Shown here: one piece after another, positions 8,108 through 16,779 of the stretch
Position numbering within the stretch: position 1 is the stretch's first letter
Layout of the letters: the number at the start of each line of letters is the position of its first letter
Assembly: GCA_944325315.1 (NCBI GenBank)
Contig: CALVAA010000016.1
Coordinates: forward strand, 1 to 43,576
Direction of reading: 5' to 3'
DNA: 43,576 nucleotides
Origin: Candidatus Gastranaerophilales bacterium
Lineage (GTDB): Bacteria; Cyanobacteriota; Vampirovibrionia; Gastranaerophilales; Gastranaerophilaceae
The notes under the pieces: model-generated
The model's database searches: none
Told to the model about the DNA's origin: nothing
The model's input: the letters and a program-made list of their open reading frames with translations, nothing else
Position numbers and translations under genes: made by a program

Positions 8108-11053
8108 TTATGCCGCAGCCTTCGAAACCGTGCCTTGTTGTTTTAAATAATCCATTTGCGATTCAATCGTGTCTTTGCTTGCTAAAATAGATATAGTTGG
8201 ATTTTTTGAAAAAATAAAGTTGGAAGCTTTTTTAATATCTTCTTTTGTAACTTTATCAATAGCTTCAATATATTTATCTATTCTTTTTATTCCGTACGGC
8301 TCAAGCATATTCATCATTATCAAACCGTTTTCATCCAGCGGATTTTGAAAAGCGCCTATAATGTTTTGTTTTAAAATCATTTTGGCAGATGCAAGCTCAT
8401 CATCGCTTACATATTCTTTGCACAAACTTTCGGTATGCTTTTTAAAACCTTCTAAAGACTTTTCAACATTGTCAAAACTTTGAACGCCGGCTTTTTTATT
8501 ATCTGTCGTAGTTTGAATTTTAAGTGTTAAAATCCCTGTGTTTTCAAAAGATTCAATTGTTGATGAAACACTATAAGCAAGGTTTTGTTTGTCCCTCAAG
8601 TCAGAAAAAAGCCTGGCTGAAGGAGCTGCACCGAGAATTGTATTTACAAGCTCAAATTTTACTTCATCTTCAATATTTCCTGAAAGAGGAAATTTGTATG
8701 ACTTATATATTTGCGCCTGGTTTAAATCATCTGTGTCATATATAACGTTTGGCTCGGGGTTTTCTTCAAAAATTGGCGTCAACTTAGGGGTTGATTCTTT
8801 GAATGTAATATTTGGAACATTTTGATATTCTATAACTTTTTGAGCAATGTTTGGATTTTTTTTCATGGGAATTGTTGCTGCAAAGTAAGAAGAAGCTGAT
8901 TTTAATAAGTCATTATAAAAAGATGTTACATCTTCAAATTTTAAAGAATCGATTGTTTTTAGCATTTGTGCTTCTGTGGGGAAGTATCCCGGGTATAAAT
9001 TATCCAATAAGTTTGAATTGGCATCTTTTTGGCTTGCCAAAAGTGCATCTTTAATGTATTTTTTTGCATCATTAAAATCGCTTCTTGTAAGCTTCGGGTG
9101 ATACAAAAGTTCATTCATCAAAGAAAGTGTTTTTTCGACATTGTCTTCCAGACAATCGGCTGTTATTTTAATACTTTTATCATTGACGGAAACTTCAGCT
9201 GTAATGCCGTTTAATTCTTTATATTTTTCAACCTCGCTTTGATTTTTGTACTCAGAACCCCTTTTGAACATATAGGATAAGACAAGCGGAATGTTTGGAT
9301 TTTTTGGTTTTATTGGCGAGGTAGAAATATTCCAGTCAAAAACACACAAAGACGAATTTGTGTCGTTTAGTGCCAGATGAGTATTGTTTGATAATATGTA
9401 TTCTTTAATTTCATCTGTTTGAATTTTTTTGTTTGAACCAAAAGATATATTGTTTTTGTTTTTGTTTTTGTTTGAATTTTGTACATTTTTTAAAGAGTAT
9501 TTTGAATTGTCATAATTGGTAATAATGTTATCTTCGCTTACACTTGTCGGATGTACTACAACCATTGATATTTTATTTAAATCCAGATATTTTTTACTGA
9601 AATTTTGAATATCTTCTTTTGTTATTGAATCAATAATTTGTTCATAATTTGTAAATAAGTCCAATGAATCGTCGATTAAACTGTGTCCAAGCATATCGCA
9701 TAGACTTTCGCTGTCAAAGTATATGTATTGGGCTTGCTTTTTCATATAATTTTTTATTGCCGTCATTTCATCGTCGTTAAGTGGAGTTTTTTGAAGTTTT
9801 TGAATTGCATCATAAAAAATATCAATCCCTTCTTGCTCGTCGTTCGGATTTAAGTTTAATGCACAGACAATGGCATAGGGATCATTTTTATTAAGTCCGG
9901 TTTTTTGTAAATTTGAACTGAATGAACCGCTGATTTTTTCCAACTTGTCTTTAAATTCACTGCCGGAACATTCAGCCAGATAGTAATTAATCATTGAATT
10001 TATTACAAAATCTTTGCTATCTTTTGCTTTTGGGCCTGCAAATCCCATAAAAACGCTTGTAAAATTAGTTTTTGAACTTCTTATATCTTCTCTTTTCGGA
10101 GACTGAATAGGAGTTAAAATTTCTTTTGTTGCCTTTTTTTCCCATGGATATTTTGCTTTTCTGTTGAAGTTTTTTGCAATTTCTTGTATTGCTTTTTTAT
10201 GATCCACATCTCCAACTACTACAGTATACATATTTTCGGGATTGTATGTAAGATTGTGATGGTCAACCAAATCTTGCCTTTGCAGATTCTGAACAGTTTT
10301 AATAGAACCTGCAACAAGATTTTCGCTGTTTGATTTTATTTGAAACAAGTTTCTAATTAATCTGTCATAAGCAGCAGTTGTGGGAGTGTCGTTTATCATT
10401 GAAATTTCAGAGCAAATAGGCCCTTTTTCGGATTCGAGTGCATTTTTATCAAATGTCGGATTAGATAACATATCTCCTTGTATTTCTATTGATTTATTTA
10501 AATTCTTTTCATCTAAGTATGGAGCGCTTATATAATAATCAACAAGAGCGTAATCAGTCGAAGCGTTTGCAGAAGCACCCATTTGCCCTGTATATTTAAA
10601 AACATCTCCGTCTTTGAGTTTATCGGAGCCTTTAAATACGCAATGCTCAATAGTATGCATTACACCCCTTACTTTGTCATTTTCATTCATAGAACCTCCG
10701 TCTATGAATGTTTTTACTATGGTTGCTTTGTCCTTTGTGGGCATAATGGCAACTTTTTGCCCGTTTGTTAGTTGATAAAGGTATACATCACTGTTATCAG
10801 GTGATTTTATCTGCCCTAATTGTATATAGCCACTGCTTATATTAGGGGTATAGTTTGGGTTGTTATAGGGATATATAATAGGATTTTGCGAATTTTGAGA
10901 ATAAAAATTATAATTATATTGCAAATTTTGGCTATATTGATTCTGATTATTTAAATAATTTTGCTCATAGCCTTGTTGATAAACCTGTCTGTAAATAGGG
11001 TAGTTTATGTTGTTTGGATATATTCCATGTTGATATATATATTGATAAGACAT
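8108..11053 (-). CDS. M16-family zinc peptidase with Tyr/Asn/Gln-rich N-terminus
   Basis: This is a two-half M16 (insulinase/pitrilysin-like) metallopeptidase of 981 residues. The first half has the inverted zinc motif HTIEH (133-137) and a downstream ESEKGPICSE block whose last Glu (about 216) is the expected third ligand. It also has the GGSMNE and MGASANAST segments of the family. The second half, from about residue 545, keeps the fold pattern (LFSDLRDKQNLAYSVSS) without a zinc motif, as usual. The first 70 or so residues are low-complexity and rich in Tyr, Asn and Gln; no classical signal peptide is seen. A linker near 534 contains NNISFGSNKK, the short aromatic motif found in other orphans here. 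The start is taken as the ATG at 11053; a GTG six nt upstream also fits the AAAGG site. Confidence 0.88.
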   Translation of the reverse strand: MSYQYIYQHGIYPNNINYPIYRQVYQQGYEQNYLNNQNQYSQNLQYNYNFYSQNSQNPIIYPYNNPNYTPNISSGYIQLGQIKSPDNSDVYLYQLTNGQKVAIMPTKDKATIVKTFIDGGSMNENDKVRGVMHTIEHCVFKGSDKLKDGDVFKYTGQMGASANASTDYALVDYYISAPYLDEKNLNKSIEIQGDMLSNPTFDKNALESEKGPICSEISMINDTPTTAAYDRLIRNLFQIKSNSENLVAGSIKTVQNLQRQDLVDHHNLTYNPENMYTVVVGDVDHKKAIQEIAKNFNRKAKYPWEKKATKEILTPIQSPKREDIRSSKTNFTSVFMGFAGPKAKDSKDFVINSMINYYLAECSGSEFKDKLEKISGSFSSNLQKTGLNKNDPYAIVCALNLNPNDEQEGIDIFYDAIQKLQKTPLNDDEMTAIKNYMKKQAQYIYFDSESLCDMLGHSLIDDSLDLFTNYEQIIDSITKEDIQNFSKKYLDLNKISMVVVHPTSVSEDNIITNYDNSKYSLKNVQNSNKNKNKNNISFGSNKKIQTDEIKEYILSNNTHLALNDTNSSLCVFDWNISTSPIKPKNPNIPLVLSYMFKRGSEYKNQSEVEKYKELNGITAEVSVNDKSIKITADCLEDNVEKTLSLMNELLYHPKLTRSDFNDAKKYIKDALLASQKDANSNLLDNLYPGYFPTEAQMLKTIDSLKFEDVTSFYNDLLKSASSYFAATIPMKKNPNIAQKVIEYQNVPNITFKESTPKLTPIFEENPEPNVIYDTDDLNQAQIYKSYKFPLSGNIEDEVKFELVNTILGAAPSARLFSDLRDKQNLAYSVSSTIESFENTGILTLKIQTTTDNKKAGVQSFDNVEKSLEGFKKHTESLCKEYVSDDELASAKMILKQNIIGAFQNPLDENGLIMMNMLEPYGIKRIDKYIEAIDKVTKEDIKKASNFIFSKNPTISILASKDTIESQMDYLKQQGTVSKAAA

Positions 11054-11209
11054 ATTCACTTAACCTTTACATATTATAATTTAAAACTAAAATGTTATAA
11101 TTTTTGATATTTTTTTTAAAAAAGTAACAAAAATTTAACTATAAATTTTTTATTTTAACCTGATTTTTGTTTGTTGTATAGTTGTATTGTGTAATCGGAA
11201 GGCTAATTT

Positions 11210-12241
11210 ATGAACAATGAAAAAATAATCGGAATACCTAAAGCAATCTCTTATTATAACTACTTTCCTTTTTGGTACGGTTTTTTGACTAAACTTGGAA
11301 TTGAAATTGTGCTTTCGGATTCAACAACAAAAAAAACAATCTCGGACGGAGCTTCTTTGGTTGTTACAGAAACTTGTCTTCCTATTAAAGTTTATGTAGG
11401 ACATGTTATAAATCTGATTGAAAAAGGCGTAAAAAATATTTTTGTGCCTTCAATTCAATCAATTGCTCCAAAGATATACAATTGTTCAAAAATAAGAGGG
11501 CTTCCGGATTTAATAAGGAATGTTGTAAAGGGCGAATTTAATATTATTGAAGCGACTCTTGATAAATCAGAAAAAAACAATGATTTAATTGATTTTTTGA
11601 CAGAAATTGCAAACCAATTTGGTATTTATAATATTAATCAAATCAAAGAAGCTCAAGCTTCAGGTTTTGTTGTTCAAAACAATTTTAATGTAATGGTGCA
11701 AAACGGGCTTGATTTTGACAGTGCGTTAAAAAACGCCAAAGCGGGTTGTGTTATAATTCCTCCAAAGCAGGAAGAAAAACCTATCAGTATAGCTCTTATC
11801 GGTCATGGGTATAATATATACGATAAAAGAAGCTCTATGGATATCTTTAAAAAGCTTGAAAAAATGAATGTTAGAGTTTATGGAGCTTACCAACTTACGG
11901 ACGAACAACTTGATGGCGGTATGAATCTTTTAAATTCTACTCTGTATTGGGCAAACCAGCACGAAATGTCCGGATGTGCAGGTCATTATTTGAGAGATGA
12001 TAAAATAGACGGTATAATTACACTGACTGCATTTGGGTGCGGTCCGGACAGTTTGATGCTTGAAGATATTAAAAGAAAATCAAAAATTTTCAATAAACCG
12101 ATACTAAACCTTACAATTGATGAGCATACAGGCGAAGCCGGTTTTGTTACAAGGCTTGAAGCTTTTTGTGATATGCTGATTAGGAATAAAAGAGCTGTAA
12201 TATTAAAAGAAAAAAAGAACAGTAATCTTTTAAATGTATAG
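11210..12241 (+). CDS. DUF2229 protein (activase/dehydratase-like, probable Fe-S protein)
   Basis: The protein matches the DUF2229 family, which forms the C-terminal part of large BadF/BadG-type CoA-substrate enzyme activases and also occurs alone. It begins with the diagnostic block GIPKAISYYNYFPFWYGFL, followed by TETCLPIKVYVGHV. Conserved cysteines appear in TETCLP, YNCSKIRG, SGCAGHY and FGCGPDS, compatible with a cluster as in the related 2-hydroxyacyl-CoA dehydratase components. The ASKHA ATPase (BadF) half of the fused activases is absent and is not a neighbour. At 343 residues it is a free-standing version whose substrate is unknown. GGAAGG supports the start. It converges with the DUF1292 gene, with one nt between the stops. 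Confidence 0.8.
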   Translation: MNNEKIIGIPKAISYYNYFPFWYGFLTKLGIEIVLSDSTTKKTISDGASLVVTETCLPIKVYVGHVINLIEKGVKNIFVPSIQSIAPKIYNCSKIRGLPDLIRNVVKGEFNIIEATLDKSEKNNDLIDFLTEIANQFGIYNINQIKEAQASGFVVQNNFNVMVQNGLDFDSALKNAKAGCVIIPPKQEEKPISIALIGHGYNIYDKRSSMDIFKKLEKMNVRVYGAYQLTDEQLDGGMNLLNSTLYWANQHEMSGCAGHYLRDDKIDGIITLTAFGCGPDSLMLEDIKRKSKIFNKPILNLTIDEHTGEAGFVTRLEAFCDMLIRNKRAVILKEKKNSNLLNV

Positions 12242-12242
12242 T

Positions 12243-12530
12243 TTACTCGTCTTCATCTATTTCATCCGCTTGAGAAATTGCTTTTGCAACAGAATTAAAT
12301 TCATTATCGTCTTCAATTATTTCAAAATTGCACTCGTTTTCTGTTTTAATCATTCTCATTAAAACTAATTCATCATCTTCATTGTTATCACTTACAGGTA
12401 AAGTGTCTTTGTCGACTACAGATAAAAGGGCATAGTCTTTTCCTTCAACGCTTACAATTTCTTGTAACTTCATGAAAATTTCTTCGCCTTGTTCTCCTAT
12501 TGTTTTAATTATTTGTGGTGTTGTTTGCAT
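12243..12530 (-). CDS. DUF1292 protein (YrzB-like)
   Basis: A 95-residue acidic protein with the DUF1292 pattern: an early EIVSVEGKDYALLSVV strand pair, an acidic central loop, ELVLMRM, and an acidic tail. The biochemical function of the family is unknown. Its position directly after the RuvX/YqgF gene (4-nt gap) reproduces the yqgF-yrzB neighbourhood known from Firmicutes, where these genes follow ireB. That conserved synteny is the best support for the call. It is the last gene of a minus-strand operon starting with the zinc-finger gene at 14812. Confidence 0.8.
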   Translation of the reverse strand: MQTTPQIIKTIGEQGEEIFMKLQEIVSVEGKDYALLSVVDKDTLPVSDNNEDDELVLMRMIKTENECNFEIIEDDNEFNSVAKAISQADEIDEDE

Positions 12531-12534
12531 TGTT

Positions 12535-12954
12535 TTACCTATTATTATCTAAATACTCTTGTAATATTATACATGCTGCTATGGTATCTACAAGCCCTTT
12601 GTTTTTTGTGTATTTCTTGCCTTGCTGTTTTAAAATCTCTTCTGCGCCTTCTGAACTCAATCGTTCGTCTTGTTCAAGTATTGTGTAGTTTTCTTTTTTT
12701 AGGGGTTTTATAAAATCAAGACAATTTTTTGCCTGAAATCCAATTGATCCGTCCATGTTGTATGGAATGCCTATTAAGATTGTGTCTGTATTATATTCAT
12801 TACATATTTTTTTTATCTCATCAAGTGCACTTTTGTCTGATGTTCTGTTGATTAATTTAACGGGTGTAGCTCCCATCCAAAAAGCATCGGATACTGCTAC
12901 TCCTATTCTTTTTGTTCCGATATCAAGCGATACTATTCTTTTTTTTGATTCCAT
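12535..12954 (-). CDS. yqgF: RuvX/YqgF family nuclease (Holliday junction resolvase-like, 16S rRNA processing)
   Basis: This is an RNase H-like fold nuclease of the RuvX/YqgF family, proposed to act in pre-16S rRNA 5'-end processing and/or Holliday junction resolution. The 139 residues carry the family blocks: VSLDIGTKRIGVAVSD with the first catalytic Asp, ILIGIPYNMDGSIG, the Glu-Asp-rich EQDERLSSEGAEEIL, and the last Asp in GLVDTIAACIILQEYL. It overlaps the upstream 542-aa gene by 22 nt and is followed by DUF1292 after 4 nt, so it is translated within a tight operon. Confidence 0.93.
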   Translation of the reverse strand: MESKKRIVSLDIGTKRIGVAVSDAFWMGATPVKLINRTSDKSALDEIKKICNEYNTDTILIGIPYNMDGSIGFQAKNCLDFIKPLKKENYTILEQDERLSSEGAEEILKQQGKKYTKNKGLVDTIAACIILQEYLDNNR

Positions 12955-14561
12955 TTTGCTTCAAGTTTTTCCATTATAAATTCTAGTTCATCATTTGAAA
13001 AATTTGTTTCTATTATATTTTTTACAAACATATTGTTCTCTTTATCACGTTCTAATAGTCTTGTGCTTAGATAGTAATATATGCTTTTGTCAACTTGTGA
13101 TGTGATAAAAAGTTTTAAATAAGGATTTTTAAAACACATACTATATGTGGCAGCTGAAGTTACTTTAAGGTTTACAAGGCTTGCACAGTATGCTTGAATC
13201 AACAACTTACTTTGAAGTTCAAGAAGATAGTCTTTGTTGTTTAGAAAGTGCTCATCGATTTTTTTGCTTACTGTTTCATTTATTTTTTTAATATCTGTTA
13301 TATGTTCTTTTTCTATGATTTGAATAATTTCATCTACATATTTATTTTGCCCGTATGAATAGTACCAGGTTTCAAATATCGGGGATAATAAAAGTTTTTT
13401 TACTTTGGCTTCGCTTAGTTTTGTTGTCTGAAGCACGGTATTCAAATATTCCGCTATATCGCTTTTCGGTGGTTCAAAATCGTTTAAGAGATTTTTCCAT
13501 ACTATAATTTCATAAGGAAGGATTGTTTGTGTTCTTTTGTTTTTTTGATAATAAAAACTAAATAATCCTTTTAGTACCTTTGGAGGTATATTTATAGCGG
13601 GGGTATCATTAAAAATTCTTTGTTTAATTGCTTCAAAATTCTCGGGGTTTATATTTGAAAATCCCATGCAAGACACAATTCCAAAGTTAATATTTATTCC
13701 GGTCAGAAGAATATCTATTTTATTATTTTCTTTTTTTCTCGAAAAAATAAGAGAAAAATTGGATTTTCCGTCAACAAAGCTTATATAGGATTTGTAAACA
13801 AGTGAATTTTTAATTATTGAAGTGTTTTTAAAATTTGGATATTTGGTTTTAATTTCTTCTAAGCTTTTTTGAATTTTTCTTTTTGTCAGTTTATCAATTT
13901 CCCCATTGTTTAAATAATACTCAAGCCCTTCAATACTATAACGGGATTTAGAAGAAACAAGCGATGATACAATTATTTGTGATTCATCTTTATCAAGTTC
14001 TAATTGTGACAGCAGACTGAATGTATAAGCAAGCTCATCGCCTTTAAATTCATCAACCAAATTATTTAACAAATATATTTTTTCTTCTTTGGGGATATTT
14101 AAATAAAAATCCAGAAGGTCTATTTGTACTTCAGGGTCATCTTTGATATTGAGTAAAAAGTCTCTTACGCTGTTTTGAGCTGCTTCTTGCGGTGATTGGA
14201 TATATTTGTTTATATCATCATAATCAAAATTAATTCCTTTTTGCTTTAAAAGTGATATAATGAAAAATTTTCTGTCATCGTCTATTGTTTTATCTTTTAG
14301 AAATTCAATTGCTTCTTTTTCAAACGGGTCTTTGTCAATTGCTTCGAGTAAAATTATAGCACAGGTATTTGAATAATGAGATTTTGTATCAGTGATTTCT
14401 TTTAAAAGAATCTTTGCGCAAAAAGCAGGATTGTTGATTTCTTTTATTGTTTCAATGTCTTGTCTTAAATTGTCATTTGAAAAATCATTATCATTGTGAT
14501 ATTTATTTAAAATTGATATAATTTGTGCTCTTGAGCGCATTTTTTGGGATGTTTCGGTCAT
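12933..14561 (-). CDS. Uncharacterised helical-repeat (HEAT-like) protein, 542 aa
   Basis: Function not recognised. The N-terminal 250 residues are nearly all helical with short repeated helix pairs (ILLKEITDT, AIILLEAIDKDPFEKEA, FIISLLKQKG, QIDLLDFYLNIPKEE), which resembles HEAT or TPR-type solenoids. A middle beta-rich section (about 255-330) and a further helical C-terminus follow. No signal peptide or transmembrane segment is seen, so it is probably cytoplasmic. The start codon overlaps the stop of the zinc-finger gene (TAATG), indicating translational coupling, and the 3' end overlaps yqgF. A scaffold or adaptor role with the zinc-finger protein is possible; this is inference from coupling only. 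Confidence 0.7.
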   Translation of the reverse strand: MTETSQKMRSRAQIISILNKYHNDNDFSNDNLRQDIETIKEINNPAFCAKILLKEITDTKSHYSNTCAIILLEAIDKDPFEKEAIEFLKDKTIDDDRKFFIISLLKQKGINFDYDDINKYIQSPQEAAQNSVRDFLLNIKDDPEVQIDLLDFYLNIPKEEKIYLLNNLVDEFKGDELAYTFSLLSQLELDKDESQIIVSSLVSSKSRYSIEGLEYYLNNGEIDKLTKRKIQKSLEEIKTKYPNFKNTSIIKNSLVYKSYISFVDGKSNFSLIFSRKKENNKIDILLTGININFGIVSCMGFSNINPENFEAIKQRIFNDTPAINIPPKVLKGLFSFYYQKNKRTQTILPYEIIVWKNLLNDFEPPKSDIAEYLNTVLQTTKLSEAKVKKLLLSPIFETWYYSYGQNKYVDEIIQIIEKEHITDIKKINETVSKKIDEHFLNNKDYLLELQSKLLIQAYCASLVNLKVTSAATYSMCFKNPYLKLFITSQVDKSIYYYLSTRLLERDKENNMFVKNIIETNFSNDELEFIMEKLEAKWNQKKE

Positions 14562-14812
14562 TATTTTTTATTTACACCCCATAGTAAATCAAGAATTCTT
14601 TGTGCCTCGGCACTCATTAGACCATCTTGCAGTATCAGATACTGTACTGCAATCAAAGTACATTCGGAGCATATATTAACCCCTGGCCCTTTGACCATTT
14701 TGGGCACTTGGGTGTTTGGGCGTTTGCAAAAGCTGCAGTATTCTATCTCTTGGCTTTTTTCATTCCCCTTTGAGTGTTTTTTTTCAAAAGATACTACTTT
14801 TTTTTCTTCCAA
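14561..14812 (-). CDS. Stand-alone ClpX-type C4 zinc finger protein
   Basis: An 83-residue protein carrying the N-terminal zinc-binding domain of ClpX without the AAA+ ATPase. The four ligands are C26, C29, C48 and C51 in CSFCKRP...VKGPGVNICSECTLIA; the GPGVxIC-x-EC pattern is diagnostic of the family. In ClpX this domain dimerises and binds adaptors and substrates, so a solitary copy could recruit partners or act as an adaptor. The real start is a TTG at 14812, six nt after AAGGAG; the longer frame from an ATG at 14869 has no ribosome-binding site. It is the first gene of the operon that continues into the 542-aa helical protein (TAATG overlap), yqgF and DUF1292. Confidence 0.82.
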   Translation of the reverse strand: MEEKKVVSFEKKHSKGNEKSQEIEYCSFCKRPNTQVPKMVKGPGVNICSECTLIAVQYLILQDGLMSAEAQRILDLLWGVNKK

Positions 14813-14908
14813 AGCTGACTCCTTAAACAATAACAAATATATTTTAAAATATTTTTTTGCTATATACAATATATTAATTTATAATTATTTTATAAAAAAG
14901 GTATTTTT

Positions 14909-15238
14909 ATGTATTTGTTCTATATTTTTATATCATTGTTTGTTTTTTCTGTTACACTTGTGCTTTTAAGGAATGAAGGAATTAAAAATTTTCATAAATT
15001 GCCTGTTTATGTTGATAAATTAAAAAAACTGAATGAAGATATAAAATGTGCTAAATCGCAATGCGACTGTGACAGGGCATTTGAGCTTAAAAAAAGACTT
15101 TTTGATATGGAAATGGATTATACTGAAACTTTAACTTGTTATAATAAAACTTTGAAAAATTATAAAAAAACAGAAAAAATATTAAAAATATTTAATAAAA
15201 ACATGCCTAAAATTGAAGAATATCGTGATATTTGCTAA
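14909..15238 (+). CDS. Small membrane-anchored coiled-coil protein
   Basis: Function not recognised. The 109-residue product has one N-terminal hydrophobic helix (about residues 2-20) followed by a long charged helical region from about 35 to 90, rich in Lys, Glu and Leu, with a CxC (CDCDR) in its middle. This suggests a single-pass anchor with a cytoplasmic coiled coil. AAAAAGG lies upstream of the ATG. It is divergent from the zinc-finger operon and shares its AT-rich promoter region. Confidence 0.6.
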   Translation: MYLFYIFISLFVFSVTLVLLRNEGIKNFHKLPVYVDKLKKLNEDIKCAKSQCDCDRAFELKKRLFDMEMDYTETLTCYNKTLKNYKKTEKILKIFNKNMPKIEEYRDIC

Positions 15239-15332
15239 TTATTAACTTTTATTAAGTAAATGAGTGGTTTTTGTAAATATTTTGATTGAAAAATACTTTA
15301 TTGATTTATGAGAGATAATTGAGGAATTTTCA

Positions 15333-15683
15333 ATGGCAGTTGGTGCTCAAGATAAATTAGATAAAGCATTAGTAAAAAAATATCAAAGCTTAAAAGTTGA
15401 TAATGCAGTTATTCAAAGTTCAATGATTGATCCGAACAAGATGCTTGAAACAATGAATGATTATGCAAATGCACATATGGAAGCATTTAGAATTCAACAA
15501 GCACTCAGAGACATCTGCACAAAAGCAATATCAATGAATATTCAATATACAAAAATGAAATCGGTAAAATCTAAAAAAGAACGTATGGCTGAAGCAGCAA
15601 GAAAAGTTGTTGCCGCTCAAATGGCTAAGAAGAATATGTTGGCTCAAAAATTAGCTAAAGAGCCTAGGCCTTCAATAGCATAA
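15333..15683 (+). CDS. Small helical orphan protein (116 aa)
   Basis: Function not recognised. The sequence is soluble, Met-, Ala- and Lys-rich and predicted almost entirely helical, with a basic C-terminus (AARKVVAAQMAKKNMLAQ). No Cys, no membrane segment and no signal peptide. The start ATG follows TTGAGGA. It is followed by a clear terminator at 15718-15744, so it is a separate unit or ends the transcript that begins with the gene at 14909. A structural or nucleic-acid-binding role would suit the charge, but nothing specific supports this. Confidence 0.65.
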   Translation: MAVGAQDKLDKALVKKYQSLKVDNAVIQSSMIDPNKMLETMNDYANAHMEAFRIQQALRDICTKAISMNIQYTKMKSVKSKKERMAEAARKVVAAQMAKKNMLAQKLAKEPRPSIA

Positions 15684-15717
15684 TAAAAATTTCAAATTGG
15701 TTTTGTGTGTGTTAATT

Positions 15718-15744
15718 AACCTCTTTAAAAGAGGTTTCTTTTTT
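15718..15744 (+). terminator. Rho-independent terminator
   Basis: The stem AACCTCTT / AAGAGGTT (15718-15725 with 15729-15736) encloses a 3-nt loop and is followed by TCTTTTTT. It lies 35 nt after the stop of the 116-aa orphan gene and before corA. Confidence 0.8.
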
Positions 15745-15804
15745 GTATTTACATATTATTAAATGTGTTGTTTAATAAAGATGTAGCCCGATAAAGGCAT
15801 TGTC

Positions 15805-16755
15805 ATGATAGAGATTTTAAAAACCTGTGATAATAAACTCGTTGAATTAGGGATTAATGAAGCGCAGAGCGGTTCTTGGTTTAATCTTATTAACCCTACT
15901 TATGACGAAATTCAAAAAGTATCTTTGATTTTAAATTTAGATGAAAGTTTTTTAAGAAATTCTTTGGACGTTGACGAGCGTTCACGTATAGAAATTGAGG
16001 ATGATTGTGTATTAATAATTACAAACATTCCCATGATGGAAGATGAAGGCGCTTATGATACTTTGCCTTTGGGTATTATTATCACAGGCAGAGGTTTTAT
16101 AACTGTTGCATCAAAGAAAAATAAAGTTATTTCGTCTTTTAATAAAGACACTTCTTCAAGTTTTGATACTCAAAAAAAGACCAAATTTTTATTGGATATT
16201 TTGTTCAGATCAACAAAATATTACTTAAGGTATTTAAATTGCATTTACAAACAGTCTGAAGAAATTGAAGAAGAATTGAGAAAAACAATGAAAAATAAAG
16301 CACTTTTTCAACTCTTTGAAGTTCAGAAATCTCTTGTTTATTTTACAACTGCGCTTAAGGATAACTATGTTGTGCTTCAAAAGATTATGCGTCTTACGCA
16401 GAATCCTAAGCAAAATTCATTATTTAAATTTAGTGAAGATGATATAGACTTATTGGAAGATGTAATTATTGAAAACAAACAGGCTCTTGAAATGGTTGAG
16501 ATGCACAGAAACATTTTGGAAAATATGATGGATGCTTTTGCTTCTATTATTTCAAATAATTTGAATATTGTGATGAAGTTCTTAACTTCTATTGCGATAA
16601 TATTTGCTATTCCTACAATGTTTTCAAGTTTTTGGGGAATGAATGTCAGTGTTCCTTTTGCAAATAATCATTTCGGATTTTTGATTGTAAGCGCAATTTC
16701 TTTGGTTGCTGCAATTTTGGCTGCGGTATTTTTTGCAAGAAAAGGCATGTTTTAA
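15805..16755 (+). CDS. corA: CorA-type magnesium/divalent cation channel
   Basis: This is a homopentameric inner-membrane channel for Mg2+ (or Co2+/Ni2+ in some members). The 316 residues show the family order: an N-terminal alpha/beta cytoplasmic domain, a long acidic stalk helix (YKQSEEIEEELRKTMKN) and two C-terminal transmembrane helices. The signature GMN selectivity motif is at 278-280, in SSFWGMNVSVPF at the end of the first membrane helix, and the C-terminus is basic (ARKGMF). AAAGG lies 7 nt before the ATG. No M-box or other Mg riboswitch is visible in the short upstream region. Confidence 0.95.
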   Translation: MIEILKTCDNKLVELGINEAQSGSWFNLINPTYDEIQKVSLILNLDESFLRNSLDVDERSRIEIEDDCVLIITNIPMMEDEGAYDTLPLGIIITGRGFITVASKKNKVISSFNKDTSSSFDTQKKTKFLLDILFRSTKYYLRYLNCIYKQSEEIEEELRKTMKNKALFQLFEVQKSLVYFTTALKDNYVVLQKIMRLTQNPKQNSLFKFSEDDIDLLEDVIIENKQALEMVEMHRNILENMMDAFASIISNNLNIVMKFLTSIAIIFAIPTMFSSFWGMNVSVPFANNHFGFLIVSAISLVAAILAAVFFARKGMF

Positions 16756-16779
16756 TCTTTTTTGTAATTACACTTATTA

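Noticed and set aside
14544-14969. 141-codon open frame on the + strand overlapping the zinc-finger gene and the 109-aa gene
   Set aside because: It runs antisense to the convincing ClpX-type zinc-finger gene, has no ribosome-binding site and gives a protein of random character.
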